Below, in pieces: positions 53,588 to 61,162 of a DNA stretch of 64,000 nt. The stretch is taken from positions 39,285 to 103,284 of the forward strand of contig NZ_JAMXIC010000020.1 of NCBI RefSeq assembly GCF_027587375.1, read 5' to 3'. The position numbers and the translations under genes were made by a program. Each line of letters starts with the position of its first letter. The first letter of the stretch is position 1. Origin of the DNA: Arthrobacter sp. B2a2-09 (GTDB lineage: Bacteria; Actinomycetota; Actinomycetes; Actinomycetales; Micrococcaceae). Below the pieces are notes generated by a model that did no database searches, was not told the origin of the DNA, and saw only the letters and a program-made list of their open reading frames with translations.

Positions 53588-53866
53588 ATGCCCGAACGCA
53601 CCGCCACCATCGCCAGCCGCTCCGGACTGCACGCCCGTCCAGCGGCGATCTTCGCTGAAGCCGCTTCCGAGCAGCCTGTGGAGGTCACCATCGCGATGCC
53701 CGGAGCCCCTGCCGACGACGCGCTCGACGCCGCCAGCATCCTTTCGCTCATGACGCTTGGTGCGGCAAAGGGCGACGTCGTGGTGCTTCGCGCGGAGGGC
53801 GACGGCGCCGACGCTGCCCTGGATTCCCTGGTGACGCTGCTGGAAACGGACCTCGACGCGGAGTAG
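53588..53866 (+). CDS. ptsH: phosphocarrier protein HPr
   Basis: A 92-residue HPr. The active His is in ASRSGLHARPAAIF near residue 15; the Ser-46-type region reads DAASILSLMTLGAAKGD, close to the regulatory site of HPr from other phyla. It follows ptsI by 39 bases with AAGGAGA before the ATG, giving a complete general PTS beside the mannitol permease. Confidence 0.95.
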   Translation: MPERTATIASRSGLHARPAAIFAEAASEQPVEVTIAMPGAPADDALDAASILSLMTLGAAKGDVVVLRAEGDGADAALDSLVTLLETDLDAE

Positions 53867-53890
53867 GCGCCCCCGGGTTCCACCCACCCG

Positions 53891-54018
53891 ACGCTCGCTC
53901 ACATATGACGCCCTCCCGCCCGACGCTCGCTCACATATGACGCCCTCCCGCCCGACGCTCGCTCACATATGGTGGCTTCCCGCCAGACGCTCGCTCACAT
54001 ATGGTGGCTTCCCGCCAG
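53891..54018 (+). repeat. 32-base-period array, four units with duplicated spacers
   Basis: Cores ACGCTCGCTCACATAT start at 53891, 53923, 53955 and 53987. The first two spacers are identical (GACGCCCTCCCGCCCG) and the last two are identical (GGTGGCTTCCCGCCAG), so spacers were copied with cores. The fifth position is the ribosome-binding region of the methyltransferase gene. Confidence 0.9.
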
Positions 54019-54033
54019 CGAAAGGGGCTGGAA

Positions 54034-55008
54034 ATGCGCAAGCCAAATGCCGCCGTCGCCTTTTATGCGCTCAGCATTGTGCTGTTTCCGTTCGCGCTAC
54101 TCGGCTATGCGATCTGGGTGGGGAAGCTTCTGGCCGCGAGGCCTTCAGGGGTGTCGACCAGCGCGCAGGCTCCGCTCTCCGCCAGGTGGGCGATGCACAA
54201 TTTCGGCGTGCGCGAAGACCAAGCCGCGAACCGGCTGTTGCCCCTGCTGCCCGGCGTTCCTTGGCTGGGCATGCGGCTGGCATTCTGGCCGACGGTCTTC
54301 GCGCACCGCGTCACCGGCTTCGTCCCGAAGACCTTCCGGTACCCCTTCGAAGGTGATATACCTCCACAAGCGGAGGCGTCGGCCAGGGTCACGTTCTTCG
54401 ACAAGGCGGTGGAGCGCGCCCTTCCCGGGATCGACCAGTTGGTCATCCTTGGCGCCGGCTTCGACACCCGCCCGTACCGCCTCCCGCGGGACACGCGCGT
54501 CAACTCCTTCGAGGTAGATGCCCCGAAAACGCAGGCGGTCAAGCGCGACATACTGGACAAGGCAGGAATCGACGTGCGCAAGGTCGCGTTCGTGCCCGCG
54601 GACTTCGAGAAGGATGATTGGCTCGCCGAACTCGTGGACGCCGGTTTCGACCTCGGGCGCCCGGCGCTTTTCCTCTGGGAAGGCGTCACGATGTACCTCG
54701 ACCGGGAAGCGATCGAGGACACGCTGCGCAAGGTCGCGAGTTGCGCCAAGGGCAGCATGCTCGCGTTCGACTACTTCACAACCGAGACCCTTGAGTCGAG
54801 TACGCCGTACTGGCGATTCGGGAGGGCGGCGGCCAAAGCAGCGGGCGAACCGTTGAAGTTCGGCGTGGACAGGACACCGCCGTCGCGGGAGCGCCTCACC
54901 GAACTTCTCCGATCCGGCGGGTTGGCGCTCCTCGAACAGCGTGGGCTTGGCCGCGAAACCAAGAAGAAGCGGGCGTGGGGCGGCTTCGCGATCGCCGTGG
55001 TGGAGTGA
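54034..55008 (+). CDS. class I SAM-dependent methyltransferase (LCMT / PPM1-like)
   Basis: A 324-residue methyltransferase of the leucine-carboxyl-methyltransferase family common in actinobacteria. SAM site VILGAGFDTRPYRLP, then FLWEGVTMYLDREAIEDTL. The first 30 residues contain a hydrophobic helix (FYALSIVLFPFALLGYAIWV), so it may be membrane-attached. The ATG at 54034 follows AAAGGGGCTGG; ATGs within the array upstream are repeat-derived and not starts. Confidence 0.87.
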   Translation: MRKPNAAVAFYALSIVLFPFALLGYAIWVGKLLAARPSGVSTSAQAPLSARWAMHNFGVREDQAANRLLPLLPGVPWLGMRLAFWPTVFAHRVTGFVPKTFRYPFEGDIPPQAEASARVTFFDKAVERALPGIDQLVILGAGFDTRPYRLPRDTRVNSFEVDAPKTQAVKRDILDKAGIDVRKVAFVPADFEKDDWLAELVDAGFDLGRPALFLWEGVTMYLDREAIEDTLRKVASCAKGSMLAFDYFTTETLESSTPYWRFGRAAAKAAGEPLKFGVDRTPPSRERLTELLRSGGLALLEQRGLGRETKKKRAWGGFAIAVVE

Positions 55009-55037
55009 CCTGCATGGCCCCAGCGTCCGCACTGATC

Positions 55038-55112
55038 TGAGCGAGCGTTATGTCGATTGGGCTCATATCTGAGCGAGCGTCCGGAATTTTGGCCACATAG
55101 GTGAGCGAGCGT
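55038..55112 (-). repeat. 32-base-period array, three reverse-oriented units with different spacers
   Basis: Reverse cores TGAGCGAGCGT start at 55038, 55070 and 55102, each preceded by CATATC, CATATC or CACATAGG-like ends. Spacing is exactly 32; spacers differ. It lies between convergent genes. Confidence 0.85.
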
Positions 55113-55147
55113 TTCTGGGGGTGCGGCCGGGGGCTGGGGGACCCCGC

Positions 55148-56413
55148 TTAGGCGAAGGCGGAGATACCTGTAATCGAGCGTCCGATAATCAACGCTTGCA
55201 CGGTCTCTGTGCCTTCATAGGTATGGATGCCCTCTATGTCGGCGAAGTGCCGGGCCACGCGGTTGGCCAACAAGATCCCGTTGCCACCGAGCAGGTCGCG
55301 CGCGTTGGAGGCGATACTGCGGGCAGTGCGGGTGCACGTGAACTTCGCGAGGGCCGCCTGCGCGGGAGTCAGCACGCCCTCTTCGTCCAGCTTGGCCATC
55401 TGCATGACCATGAGCTGCATGGTGGCGAGCTCGGAATGCATGCGGGCAAGACGCTCCTGCACAATCTGCGAAGCGGCCAGCGGGCGGCCGAACTGCCGGC
55501 GTTGGGCAGCGTACTGCACCGCGGTTTCGTAGCAGGCGGTGGCATGCCCGACGGCGGACCAGGCCACTCCGAGCCGGGTCGCCAAGAGCACCCGGGCCGT
55601 GTCCTTGAAACTCCGGGCACCCGGGAGCACGTTTTCCACCGGGACGAAGACATTCTCAAGGCGGATGTGTGCCTGCCAGATGGCCCGGAGTGACAGCTTG
55701 CCTTCAATGGTCGTAGCTGAGTATCCGGGGGAATCCTGCGGGACAAGGTATCCGTGAACTTGCCCGTCGTCGCCACGAGCCCAGACCACGGTCAGGCCGC
55801 CGATCGAGCCGTTGCCGATCCATTTCTTTTCACCGTTGAGCACGTAACCGCCTTCGACGGCCGTCGCAGTCGTCTCGAGTCCCACCGAGTCGGAGCCGTG
55901 CGCCGGCTCGGTCAAGGCGAAGGCGCCGTATTCCTCGGCTCGGGAAAGCGCGGGAAGCCAGCGGGTCTGCTGCTCGAGAGAACCGCATTCGGCCACGGAC
56001 CGCAGAGCCAAGCCGCCCTGGACCGCAACCACCGTGCCGATGGAACCGTCGCCGCGGCTCAGTTCCATGGTGACCAATCCGGCGGCGGTTTTGCTCATGG
56101 CCGGGAACCCGTCGACGTTGATTCCGTCGCGCAGCAGGTCAAGTTCACCCAGGCGCTTCACCAGGTGCAGCGGATACTCCGCGCGTTCCCAGTACCCCGC
56201 GATGACCGGGAGCACCTCGTCCTGGACAAAGGTCCGCGCACGGTCCCAATAGGCACGGTCTTCGCCGCTGATGTCCTTGAAAACGGAGGCAGGGTCCGGG
56301 TCCAGGGATTCATTCAGAACGTACTCGGGCTCCATGGTGCCCGCCGGGAAACCAGCGCCCGCCGGGAAAACGGCATCCAGTTCTTCGGAGGTGCTATCGG
56401 ACATCGTCGTCAT
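55148..56413 (-). CDS. acyl-CoA dehydrogenase (glutaryl-CoA dehydrogenase-like)
   Basis: A 421-residue flavoenzyme. VTMELSRGDGSIGTVVAVQ, FALTEPAHGSDSVGLETTA, GEKKWIGNGSIGGLTVVWAR and the C-terminal HTYEGTETVQALIIGRSITG match the GcdH branch, whose conserved catalytic Glu lies in YEGT. Substrate may be glutaryl-CoA or another short acyl-CoA. Start at 56413 behind GAGGA. A palindromic operator is just upstream, with a TetR gene beyond it. Confidence 0.9.
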   Translation of the reverse strand: MTTMSDSTSEELDAVFPAGAGFPAGTMEPEYVLNESLDPDPASVFKDISGEDRAYWDRARTFVQDEVLPVIAGYWERAEYPLHLVKRLGELDLLRDGINVDGFPAMSKTAAGLVTMELSRGDGSIGTVVAVQGGLALRSVAECGSLEQQTRWLPALSRAEEYGAFALTEPAHGSDSVGLETTATAVEGGYVLNGEKKWIGNGSIGGLTVVWARGDDGQVHGYLVPQDSPGYSATTIEGKLSLRAIWQAHIRLENVFVPVENVLPGARSFKDTARVLLATRLGVAWSAVGHATACYETAVQYAAQRRQFGRPLAASQIVQERLARMHSELATMQLMVMQMAKLDEEGVLTPAQAALAKFTCTRTARSIASNARDLLGGNGILLANRVARHFADIEGIHTYEGTETVQALIIGRSITGISAFA

Positions 56414-56460
56414 GGGGGGATCCTCGCTCTGGGGTTCGATCTGCGACTCCCAGCATGCGC

Positions 56461-56495
56461 TGACACTGAGTTCCATGTCAAGGAACTCGGTGTCA
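56461..56495. promoter_or_regulatory. palindromic operator before the acyl-CoA dehydrogenase
   Basis: TGACACTGAGTTCC (56461-56474) and GGAACTCGGTGTCA (56482-56495) are inverted repeats with one mismatch and a 7-base spacer. Probable binding site of the TetR protein encoded next upstream. Confidence 0.75.
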
Positions 56496-56501
56496 GAGAG
56501 A

Positions 56502-56592
56502 GATTCTGCTGGATCATTCCGCCCCCGCTCACGGGCAGGCCGCGAAAACACGGGGTTGTTTTGAGTGGACACCCGAATGATCCAGCAGAATC
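56502..56592. repeat. 18-base perfect inverted repeat spanning 91 bases
   Basis: GATTCTGCTGGATCATTC (56502-56519) and GAATGATCCAGCAGAATC (56575-56592). The 55 bases between show no gene. It may be a terminator for the TetR gene that ends at 56614 or a small palindromic repeat element. Confidence 0.7.
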
Positions 56593-56613
56593 CGACGCCG
56601 GGGCCGACAAGAG

Positions 56614-57399
56614 CTAGGCCAAGGCGTCGCGGACTGCCTGAAGGATCTGTTCCGTACCCGCTGTCGGATCCAGGACAGCAACCACGACGGCGGGACGGGC
56701 GCTTTCCGCGGATGGCCCACCGGCGGCCTCACCACTCGCCTCGCCGGCGGAAACCCTGACGAAGGTGTCGGCCAAAGTACCCAATTCACGTCCGAGCCGG
56801 GCGGCCAGCTCTTGGGCTTCGGCTTCCCGCGCCTCGCGCTCGGCACGCTCGCCGCGCTCGGCACGTTCGCCGCGCTCGATGCGTTCGCTAGCAGCAATAG
56901 CCCGCAGCCATTGGCGCAGCACGCTATTGTGCACCGCAACTACCGATGCAGCAAAGGCCACAGCCGTGACCTCCCGGCTTTCGCCCTCCGGCAGCGCAGA
57001 AAGGAGATGATTCCGAAAAGCCCGCTGATAGCGATGTGTCATGACCAGTTCACGATCACGAAGGGCTGGCACTTGATGCAGGAGTTCGTAGCGGGCCAGA
57101 GAGGTTTTCCGATTGCCCACATGGTGCCCAAAGACCAAGAGCGCAGCGTCCACGACGGCACGTAACGGATCCGCTGTCGTTCCCGAAAGCGACTCCTGGA
57201 CTCGCGCCAGAATACGGTCGTGATCGGCGAAAACGATGTCCTCTTTGGAACCGAATTTGCGGAAAAACGTGCTCCGGCTGATTCCTGCGGCATCGGCAAG
57301 GTCGTCCACGGAGGTCGCGTCGTAGCCTTGCCGCACCAGTAGCTCGATTGCCGCAGCCACGGCGGGGCCTGGATCCGGATTGGCAGGGTAGTTGACCAT
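56614..57399 (-). CDS. TetR family transcriptional regulator
   Basis: A 261-residue regulator. HTH TSVDDLADAAGISRSTFFRKFGSKEDIVFADHD. Near residue 170 there is a low-complexity charged run of GERAE-type repeats, an unusual insertion. Probably represses the downstream acyl-CoA dehydrogenase gene through the palindrome at 56461. Confidence 0.88.
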   Translation of the reverse strand: MVNYPANPDPGPAVAAAIELLVRQGYDATSVDDLADAAGISRSTFFRKFGSKEDIVFADHDRILARVQESLSGTTADPLRAVVDAALLVFGHHVGNRKTSLARYELLHQVPALRDRELVMTHRYQRAFRNHLLSALPEGESREVTAVAFAASVVAVHNSVLRQWLRAIAASERIERGERAERGERAEREAREAEAQELAARLGRELGTLADTFVRVSAGEASGEAAGGPSAESARPAVVVAVLDPTAGTEQILQAVRDALA

Positions 57400-57459
57400 A
57401 GGCGTGAATCTAACACGAGGGCGTCACCGCACTGCCTTGAGCGCGGCTAGGCTTCTGCC

Positions 57460-57858
57460 ATGGCATTGATAGCTCCCCGCGTGACGCCTGGCTTGCCCGC
57501 GGACGACGCCCGGAACCTGGCGCGCTCACTCCAGGACAGCAACGACATCACCGTCTTTGTGGACGGCACGGTCCACCGACTGCCAGCTGAGGCGAGGGAC
57601 GCCGTCGTCGATCTGCTTGGCAGGCTGGGCCGAGGCGAAGCGGTGACCGTGAGCAGTGTCGAGGAAATGCTCACGACGTCGCGGGCGGCCGAACTCGCGG
57701 GAATCTCGCACACCTACCTGCGGAACATGACCGACCGTGGCGAAATCCCGGTCGAATACCGCGGAACGCACCGCCGCATCAGGCTCGCGGACATCATGGC
57801 GTGGCTGGAAACCCAGAAGAAAACGGCCGTGGGCAACGAGGAAACCACCGGCGAGTAG
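57460..57858 (+). CDS. excisionase-family DNA-binding protein, antitoxin-like, without partner
   Basis: A 132-residue protein. The C-terminal half TSRAAELAGISHTYLRNMTDRGEIPVEYRGTHRRIRLADIMAWLE is the MerR-like excisionase HTH. The N-terminal half looks like the antitoxins that precede PIN-domain toxins in actinobacteria. Here the next gene is a convergent TetR regulator, so the usual toxin is absent. It could be an orphan antitoxin or a stand-alone regulator. Confidence 0.8.
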   Translation: MALIAPRVTPGLPADDARNLARSLQDSNDITVFVDGTVHRLPAEARDAVVDLLGRLGRGEAVTVSSVEEMLTTSRAAELAGISHTYLRNMTDRGEIPVEYRGTHRRIRLADIMAWLETQKKTAVGNEETTGE

Positions 57859-57865
57859 CGGCAAG

Positions 57866-58486
57866 CTAGGCGAGGGCCGCCTTGAGCGCCGCGTGGACCC
57901 AATCCCGGTAGCGCTCCAGGCCCCAAGCGAAATCCAGCACAAGTGACCGATAGGTGTCCGGGTGGCCCACGGACCAGATCACTGCGGCGGCTTGCTCGTC
58001 ACTCATGCCGGAGGTCAGTGCCCCGCGCCGCCTGAGCGCCGCAGCAGCCTCCGCATAGTTCCGTAACCGGAGTTCGGCCCGGTCCCGCTCCACTTTTGCC
58101 GCTTCAGCGTCGACTGCGGAGGCCTGCCTCATGACGTTGAACAATTGGCTGCTTCGGGGATGCACTTCGGCGAACCAGTCGGCCAACAGCGCCAGGACCG
58201 CGCCGGCGTCGGCGGCTGCGGCAGTCCGCTCGCGCATCGTCTCCGGGACGGTGCGGGGAGCATCCGGACCCGCGGCCGTCGCGTCAACCACGGCCGAGAG
58301 CAGCGCAGCCTTGTTGCCCACGGAGTTGTAGATGGTCTGTATTGCCACGCCTGCTTGCTCGGCAACAGCCCCGATGGTGGTGGCCACGTACCCCCTGCTC
58401 AGAAACAACTGCCGGGCGGCCTCCACCACGGCAGCCCTGGTTGCGACAGCTTGAGCTAACCGCCTGTCATTGTGCCGGATTTCCAC
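57866..58486 (-). CDS. TetR/AcrR family transcriptional regulator
   Basis: About 206 residues. HTH YVATTIGAVAEQAGVAIQTIYNSVGNKAALLSAVVD. The GTG at 58486 (MEIRHNDRRL) is chosen, since further upstream the frame overlaps the operator and lacks family sequence; no clear ribosome-binding site is seen, so translation could be near-leaderless. It diverges from a flavoprotein gene across a perfect palindrome and should repress both. Confidence 0.85.
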   Translation of the reverse strand: MEIRHNDRRLAQAVATRAAVVEAARQLFLSRGYVATTIGAVAEQAGVAIQTIYNSVGNKAALLSAVVDATAAGPDAPRTVPETMRERTAAAADAGAVLALLADWFAEVHPRSSQLFNVMRQASAVDAEAAKVERDRAELRLRNYAEAAAALRRRGALTSGMSDEQAAAVIWSVGHPDTYRSLVLDFAWGLERYRDWVHAALKAALA

Positions 58487-58492
58487 GGAAAA

Positions 58493-58525
58493 AGAATAGC
58501 ATTCCAGTGACTGGAATGCTATTCT
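58493..58525. promoter_or_regulatory. perfect 33-base palindromic TetR operator
   Basis: AGAATAGCATTCCAGT (58493-58508) and ACTGGAATGCTATTCT (58510-58525) are exact inverted repeats around a single G, placed between the divergent tetR and flavoprotein genes. Confidence 0.85.
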
Positions 58526-58556
58526 AATGACCTCGAGCACCTCAGGAGGCTTCGCG

Positions 58557-59630
58557 ATGGACAGCAATGAGGCAGTGAACACGGTAATCGTGGGCGCCGG
58601 GCAAGCAGGGCTCGCCACCGGATTCCACCTGAAGAAGCACCGGCAAGACTTCCTCATCCTGGACTCGCAGGACCGCGTTGGCGACGTGTGGCGGAACCGA
58701 TGGGATTCTTTGCGGCTCTACACCCCGGCGCAGCACGATTCCCTTCCCGGCATGCCATTTCCCGGCGCCCGAGGGAGCTTTCCCGGCAAAGACGCGATGG
58801 CCGAATACCTTGAGGAATACGCCAGGAACTGGGAACTCCCGGTACGCCATGGGGCCCGGGTCACCGGCATCGAGCGGGAGGACGGACGGTACCGGGTGCA
58901 GTCGGGCTCCGGGTCGGTCCTGGCCAAGAATGTTGTTGTTGCCACGGGCCCGAACGCACAGCCAAGGATCCCGGCTTTCGCAGAGGAGCTAGATCCCGGC
59001 ATCCACCAACTGCACGGAGCCGAATACACCAACCCGGACTCGGTTCCGCCTGGGGATGTCCTGGTGGTTGGCTCGGGCACCTCCGGCGTCGAAATCGCCC
59101 TGGAGCTCGCACCGACCCACCGCACTTACATTGCCGGAACCCCTCCGTTCCACATTCCGGGCCCCGTGACGCGATACGCCGGCGGGCTGTGGTGGCTCTT
59201 CATCCACAAGGTGCTGAACAGGTCCACCCCTATCGGCCGCAAAGTCGCGGTCGGGTTCACCAAGCACGGCGCGCCGTTGATCCGGACCTCAATGCGGGAG
59301 CTCGACGCCGCGGGAGTCACCCGCCTGCCACGCGTGACGGGCACGCGCGAGGGACAACCCCTGACTGAAGGAGGCCACGCGATCCCGGTGTCCACGGTGA
59401 TCTGGGCTACCGGTTACCAACCGGACTTTGGCTGGATCCGAGGACTTCCCGCGGACGAGGACGGCTGGCCGCTTACCTGCCGGGGCGCAGTGGAACAACA
59501 GCCGGGACTGTTCTTCGTGGGCATGCCCTTCCAATACGGACTGACCTCGGGCCTCGTGGGCGGGGTCGGCCGCGACGCCGAACACGTCGCCGGACTCATC
59601 GCCGGGCGGGCTGGAGCGCCGCAGGACTAG
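58557..59630 (+). CDS. FAD-dependent flavoprotein monooxygenase (CzcO-like)
   Basis: A 357-residue flavoprotein. FAD-binding VIVGAGQAGLATGFHL at the start, NRWDSLRLYTP, the NADPH-binding VVGSGTSGVEIALEL near residue 170 and ATGYQPDFGW near the end. Resembles flavin monooxygenases/CzcO-type oxidoreductases that oxygenate small lipophilic compounds. The ATG at 58557 follows AGGAGG; an in-frame ATG at 58527 abuts the operator. Confidence 0.88.
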   Translation: MDSNEAVNTVIVGAGQAGLATGFHLKKHRQDFLILDSQDRVGDVWRNRWDSLRLYTPAQHDSLPGMPFPGARGSFPGKDAMAEYLEEYARNWELPVRHGARVTGIEREDGRYRVQSGSGSVLAKNVVVATGPNAQPRIPAFAEELDPGIHQLHGAEYTNPDSVPPGDVLVVGSGTSGVEIALELAPTHRTYIAGTPPFHIPGPVTRYAGGLWWLFIHKVLNRSTPIGRKVAVGFTKHGAPLIRTSMRELDAAGVTRLPRVTGTREGQPLTEGGHAIPVSTVIWATGYQPDFGWIRGLPADEDGWPLTCRGAVEQQPGLFFVGMPFQYGLTSGLVGGVGRDAEHVAGLIAGRAGAPQD

Positions 59631-59763
59631 GCTTGCGAAATTAGATCCGCACGCGAAACTCCCGGCAAACCGGTCACCCCGCCCGTTATTCAAATGTGAC
59701 TTTGCATGCCGGCTGTTGTACCGTCGAGGGGCGACCCAATCCCCAACTGGGCCGCTTCCGGGT

Positions 59764-59928
59764 TGACGCTGAGCTCTGCCGCAACCCGGATTCCGCCAGA
59801 CCCGCGGCAGAGACGGGGGACCCAGAGTCTCCGGGCCTACTTTTCCACAGGCCCTCGGGGTGAAGCCGCCACGCGCGGCCGGACGGCCTCGTCCGAACCC
59901 GACAGCTAACCTCGAAGGCGTTGAGAGG
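59764..59928 (+). promoter_or_regulatory. c-di-AMP (ydaO/yuaA) riboswitch
   Basis: Conserved blocks of the actinobacterial c-di-AMP riboswitch appear in order: GCTGAGCTCTGCCGCAACC, then GGGGGACCCAG, CGGGGTGAAGCCG, GTCCGAACCCGACAGC followed by TAACCTCGAAGGCG. The RNA ends nine bases before the ATG of the next gene. High c-di-AMP normally turns these switches off. It fills the 306-base gap together with an unremarkable upstream segment. Confidence 0.85.
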
Positions 59929-59936
59929 CAATCACC

Positions 59937-61001
59937 ATGTCCCCAACCATGGATCAGCCTCGTCGTGCCCAAGTGGCGCGCGAGCGCATCAAACCAACCG
60001 GACGTCGTCGGGCCAAAGACAGCGGACCGTTCATCGCTGCACCGGCTTCTGAACCTTTGAGTTCGACGGCGGCACCCACCCCCGCGGCAACCCCGACGAC
60101 GGCGGCGCCCACCACGCGCGCGGCCGCCCGGGCGGCCGAACGGAAGCAGGCCTCCCAAGCCAGCGAAACCGCGGCCATTCCGACGGTGACTGCTGCAACA
60201 GTGGTTGCTGAGACGGCCGAACCAGCCACCGCGGCCATTCCGACGGTGACTCCCGCCAAACCCGAGAAGGCAGCCACAACGGCACTTCCGGCGGCACCCC
60301 GTGCCAGCGTCGGTCCGGCGTCCTTTGCCGGTTCGTCGTTCAGCCGTGAACCACACGCCGTCCTCAAGAAGGCCGCCACCATCCGGACGATGAGTAACCG
60401 AATGGCAGTGGTGACAGGTGCCTTGGGCATCTTGTTGGCGGCGGCTTCCGTCAGCCAGGCTCTTGAGTTGCCCTTCTTTGGCCAGGAAACACAGACCCAG
60501 GACGCTACCAGCGCGGATAGTCAAAGCTCGACACAATCCGGCGCTCCTTCCACGACGGCAAGCACTTCCCCGAGCCCTGCGGCATCACCTTCGGCAGCTA
60601 CCCCAAGCGCCAAGGCCGGGCAGACCGCCGCGGACCCGGCGCAACATTCGCCGCAAGGACCCGCCCCGGTCGGGTCGTCGAGTGCCTCGGCACCATCGAT
60701 CTCCGTTCAGCTTCCGGCCGCAATCCCGTCAGCGCTGCCCCCAACTCTCGGCCCGGTGCCTGTTCCTTCCATTCCGGTTCCGGCCCAGCCCGCGCCGGCT
60801 CCCAGCCCGGTTCCGACCGGGCCAGCGACGTCCACGCCGCCTCCGACGCCGGATCCGACGGACCCAGCGTCTCCGACGCCTGCACCCACAGGTTCTTGGC
60901 GGCCACGGACCCCGGCCAGTCCTACTCCCTCACCGCAGCCCACCCAATCAGGCGTGGATCTTGGGTCGATTTTGGACGCAGCAACCAAGGCCCTGCAGTG
61001 A
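59937..61001 (+). CDS. proline/serine/threonine-rich membrane-anchored protein under riboswitch control
   Basis: A 354-residue protein. Basic N-terminal region with KPTGRRRAKDSG, a low-complexity Ala/Thr stretch, a single hydrophobic segment near 155-175 (MAVVTGALGILLAAASVSQ), then a Ser/Thr/Ala/Pro-rich extracellular region with PSP and PTP repeats, ending SGVDLGSILDAATKALQ. No LysM, NlpC/P60, M23 or transglycosylase domain is visible, although genes behind this riboswitch usually encode such cell-wall enzymes. It may be a wall-spanning or truncated member of that set. Confidence 0.75.
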   Translation: MSPTMDQPRRAQVARERIKPTGRRRAKDSGPFIAAPASEPLSSTAAPTPAATPTTAAPTTRAAARAAERKQASQASETAAIPTVTAATVVAETAEPATAAIPTVTPAKPEKAATTALPAAPRASVGPASFAGSSFSREPHAVLKKAATIRTMSNRMAVVTGALGILLAAASVSQALELPFFGQETQTQDATSADSQSSTQSGAPSTTASTSPSPAASPSAATPSAKAGQTAADPAQHSPQGPAPVGSSSASAPSISVQLPAAIPSALPPTLGPVPVPSIPVPAQPAPAPSPVPTGPATSTPPPTPDPTDPASPTPAPTGSWRPRTPASPTPSPQPTQSGVDLGSILDAATKALQ

Positions 61002-61162
61002 GGATGGGACAGCATCGAACATTTGCCGTCGAGTGGCACGGGCGGTGCTGCCGGAACACCCGGACGCAGATGATTCAGCACCGCCCGGACCGCTGGGGCT
61101 GCAGCCTTCAGCTGAGGCAGTTCAAGCGGTAATCCGGGGCAGCCTCGAATACCAGCAAGACT

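Noticed and set aside
54001..54033. Methyltransferase start inside the repeat array
   Set aside because: ATGGTGGCTTCC is part of the repeat unit and recurs 32 bases upstream; the ATG at 54034 has a proper ribosome-binding site.
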